NCBI GenBank assembly: GCA_036388675.1
Contig: DASVRI010000014.1
Coordinates: forward strand, 1 to 64,000
DNA: 64,000 nucleotides
Origin: DASVUS01 sp036388675
GTDB taxonomy: Bacteria > Armatimonadota > Abditibacteriia > Abditibacteriales > Abditibacteriaceae
Direction: 5' to 3'
A program made the translations under genes and the position numbers. This document shows positions 63,677-64,000 of this stretch, piece after piece; within the stretch, counting starts at the first letter, position 1; each line of letters opens with the position of its first letter. The notes below the pieces were generated by a model. That model made no database searches and had not been told where the DNA came from. It saw only the letters and a program-made list of their open reading frames with translations.

Positions 63677-64000
63677 CTTGCTTTATGGAACACCAAATAT
63701 CACCGCGATAATGTCCACTGTTCGACTTTGACGGTGAACGTTTCCAATCCATTAAACGGAAGTTGTGTCACAAGTGCTTTTTGTCAGTGCCCTGGTGCAC
63801 AGCTTGGGTCCCGACTGAGGAAGAATACTCCACAATGCGTATATTCCAGACAATCGACAATGGGCCGCTTCTCCCGATACCTTGAGGCGCATGATGTTAC
63901 GAAAACTGGACTCCCAATTCGCACTTGGTAAGAATGGAAGCTGACAATAGCTGAATTGAGTACTCATTTGCGCAGTTCATCAATGTCAGCCTAAGCGACA

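Larger units (their letters stand above)
2124..63965. repeat. Highly iterated palindrome GAGTACTC (34 copies across the window)
   Basis: Copies start at 2124, 3537, 5918, 7603, 8057, 11353, 12845, 13185, 13935, 14106, 17280, 17809, 18362, 18604, 22277, 23095, 24427, 26947, 27995, 28153, 31803, 32643, 34315, 34522, 35943, 37795, 39590, 43427, 46543, 48893, 49077, 51384, 55507 and 63958. Sixteen are within coding sequence (in all three frames: Glu-Tyr-Ser, Val-Leu, Ser-Thr) and 18 between genes. Counted by eye. Confidence 0.9.

Overview
The window is chromosome of a plant-polymer-degrading soil- or plant-associated bacterium with roughly 53% G+C (estimated by eye) and about a quarter of its length non-coding. 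The mix points tentatively to the Armatimonadota/Abditibacteriota neighbourhood: many secreted or TAT-exported glycoside hydrolases and carbohydrate esterases, a SARP-type (BTAD plus NB-ARC) regulator, a pilin-like N-terminal fragment, DyP and catalase-like haem proteins, and many short inverted-repeat elements. No rRNA, tRNA or phylogenetic marker is present, so this placement is inference.

Layout. 0-6 kb: small secreted/pilin-like ORFs, a SAM hydroxide adenosyltransferase-like gene and a 1,067-residue SARP/NB-ARC regulator. 6-11 kb: a GH32-like enzyme, an aldo/keto reductase and an orphan membrane histidine kinase. 11.4-14 kb: a manganese/iron module (DtxR/MntR regulator, Nramp transporter, universal stress protein). 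14-17 kb: a TAT-exported GH30-like enzyme and a phytanoyl-CoA dioxygenase-like protein. 17.4-20 kb: an array of five small genes, each followed by an attC-like recombination site, i.e. an integron cassette array with no integrase in the window; a sixth solitary attC-like site lies at 28.3 kb. 20-27 kb: GH10 xylanase next to a CE7-CE15 double esterase, then a uridine kinase-like gene and a D-2-hydroxyacid dehydrogenase. 28-37 kb: a GH63/MGH1-like hydrolase and a pectin rhamnogalacturonan-I set (CE12 acetylesterase overlapping a GH106-like rhamnosidase, then GH53 galactanase). 38-43 kb: a haem-oxidoreductase cluster (tail-anchored protein with a duplicated unknown domain, DyP peroxidase, catalase-like protein). 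43-52 kb: GH36 alpha-galactosidase, exported MsrA, several small secreted proteins, a DHH-like protein and an SDR. 53-61 kb: a LacI-controlled xylan/arabinoxylan locus on the minus strand (GH51-GH10 fusion, then a decayed CE1 double esterase and a decayed GH43), with an IS630 deletion derivative at its distal end and an IS3 transposase remnant at its proximal end. 62-63.5 kb: a serine hydrolase.

Two features stand out. First, the perfect palindrome GAGTACTC occurs 34 times by my count (about one expected), in coding sequence in all three reading frames and between genes: a highly iterated palindrome comparable in style to cyanobacterial HIP1 but with another sequence. Second, at least five families of short nested inverted-repeat elements (MITE-like) are scattered through the gaps. 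They recombine a few outer terminal repeats with a few shared inner hairpin cores.

Together the genes describe a saprotroph attacking arabinoxylan (GH10, GH51, GH43, CE1, CE7, CE15), rhamnogalacturonan/galactan (CE12, GH106, GH53, perhaps GH30), alpha-galactosides and fructans, with oxidative enzymes nearby. The genome is shaped by cassette capture and repeat spread, and its 53-56 kb region is decaying.
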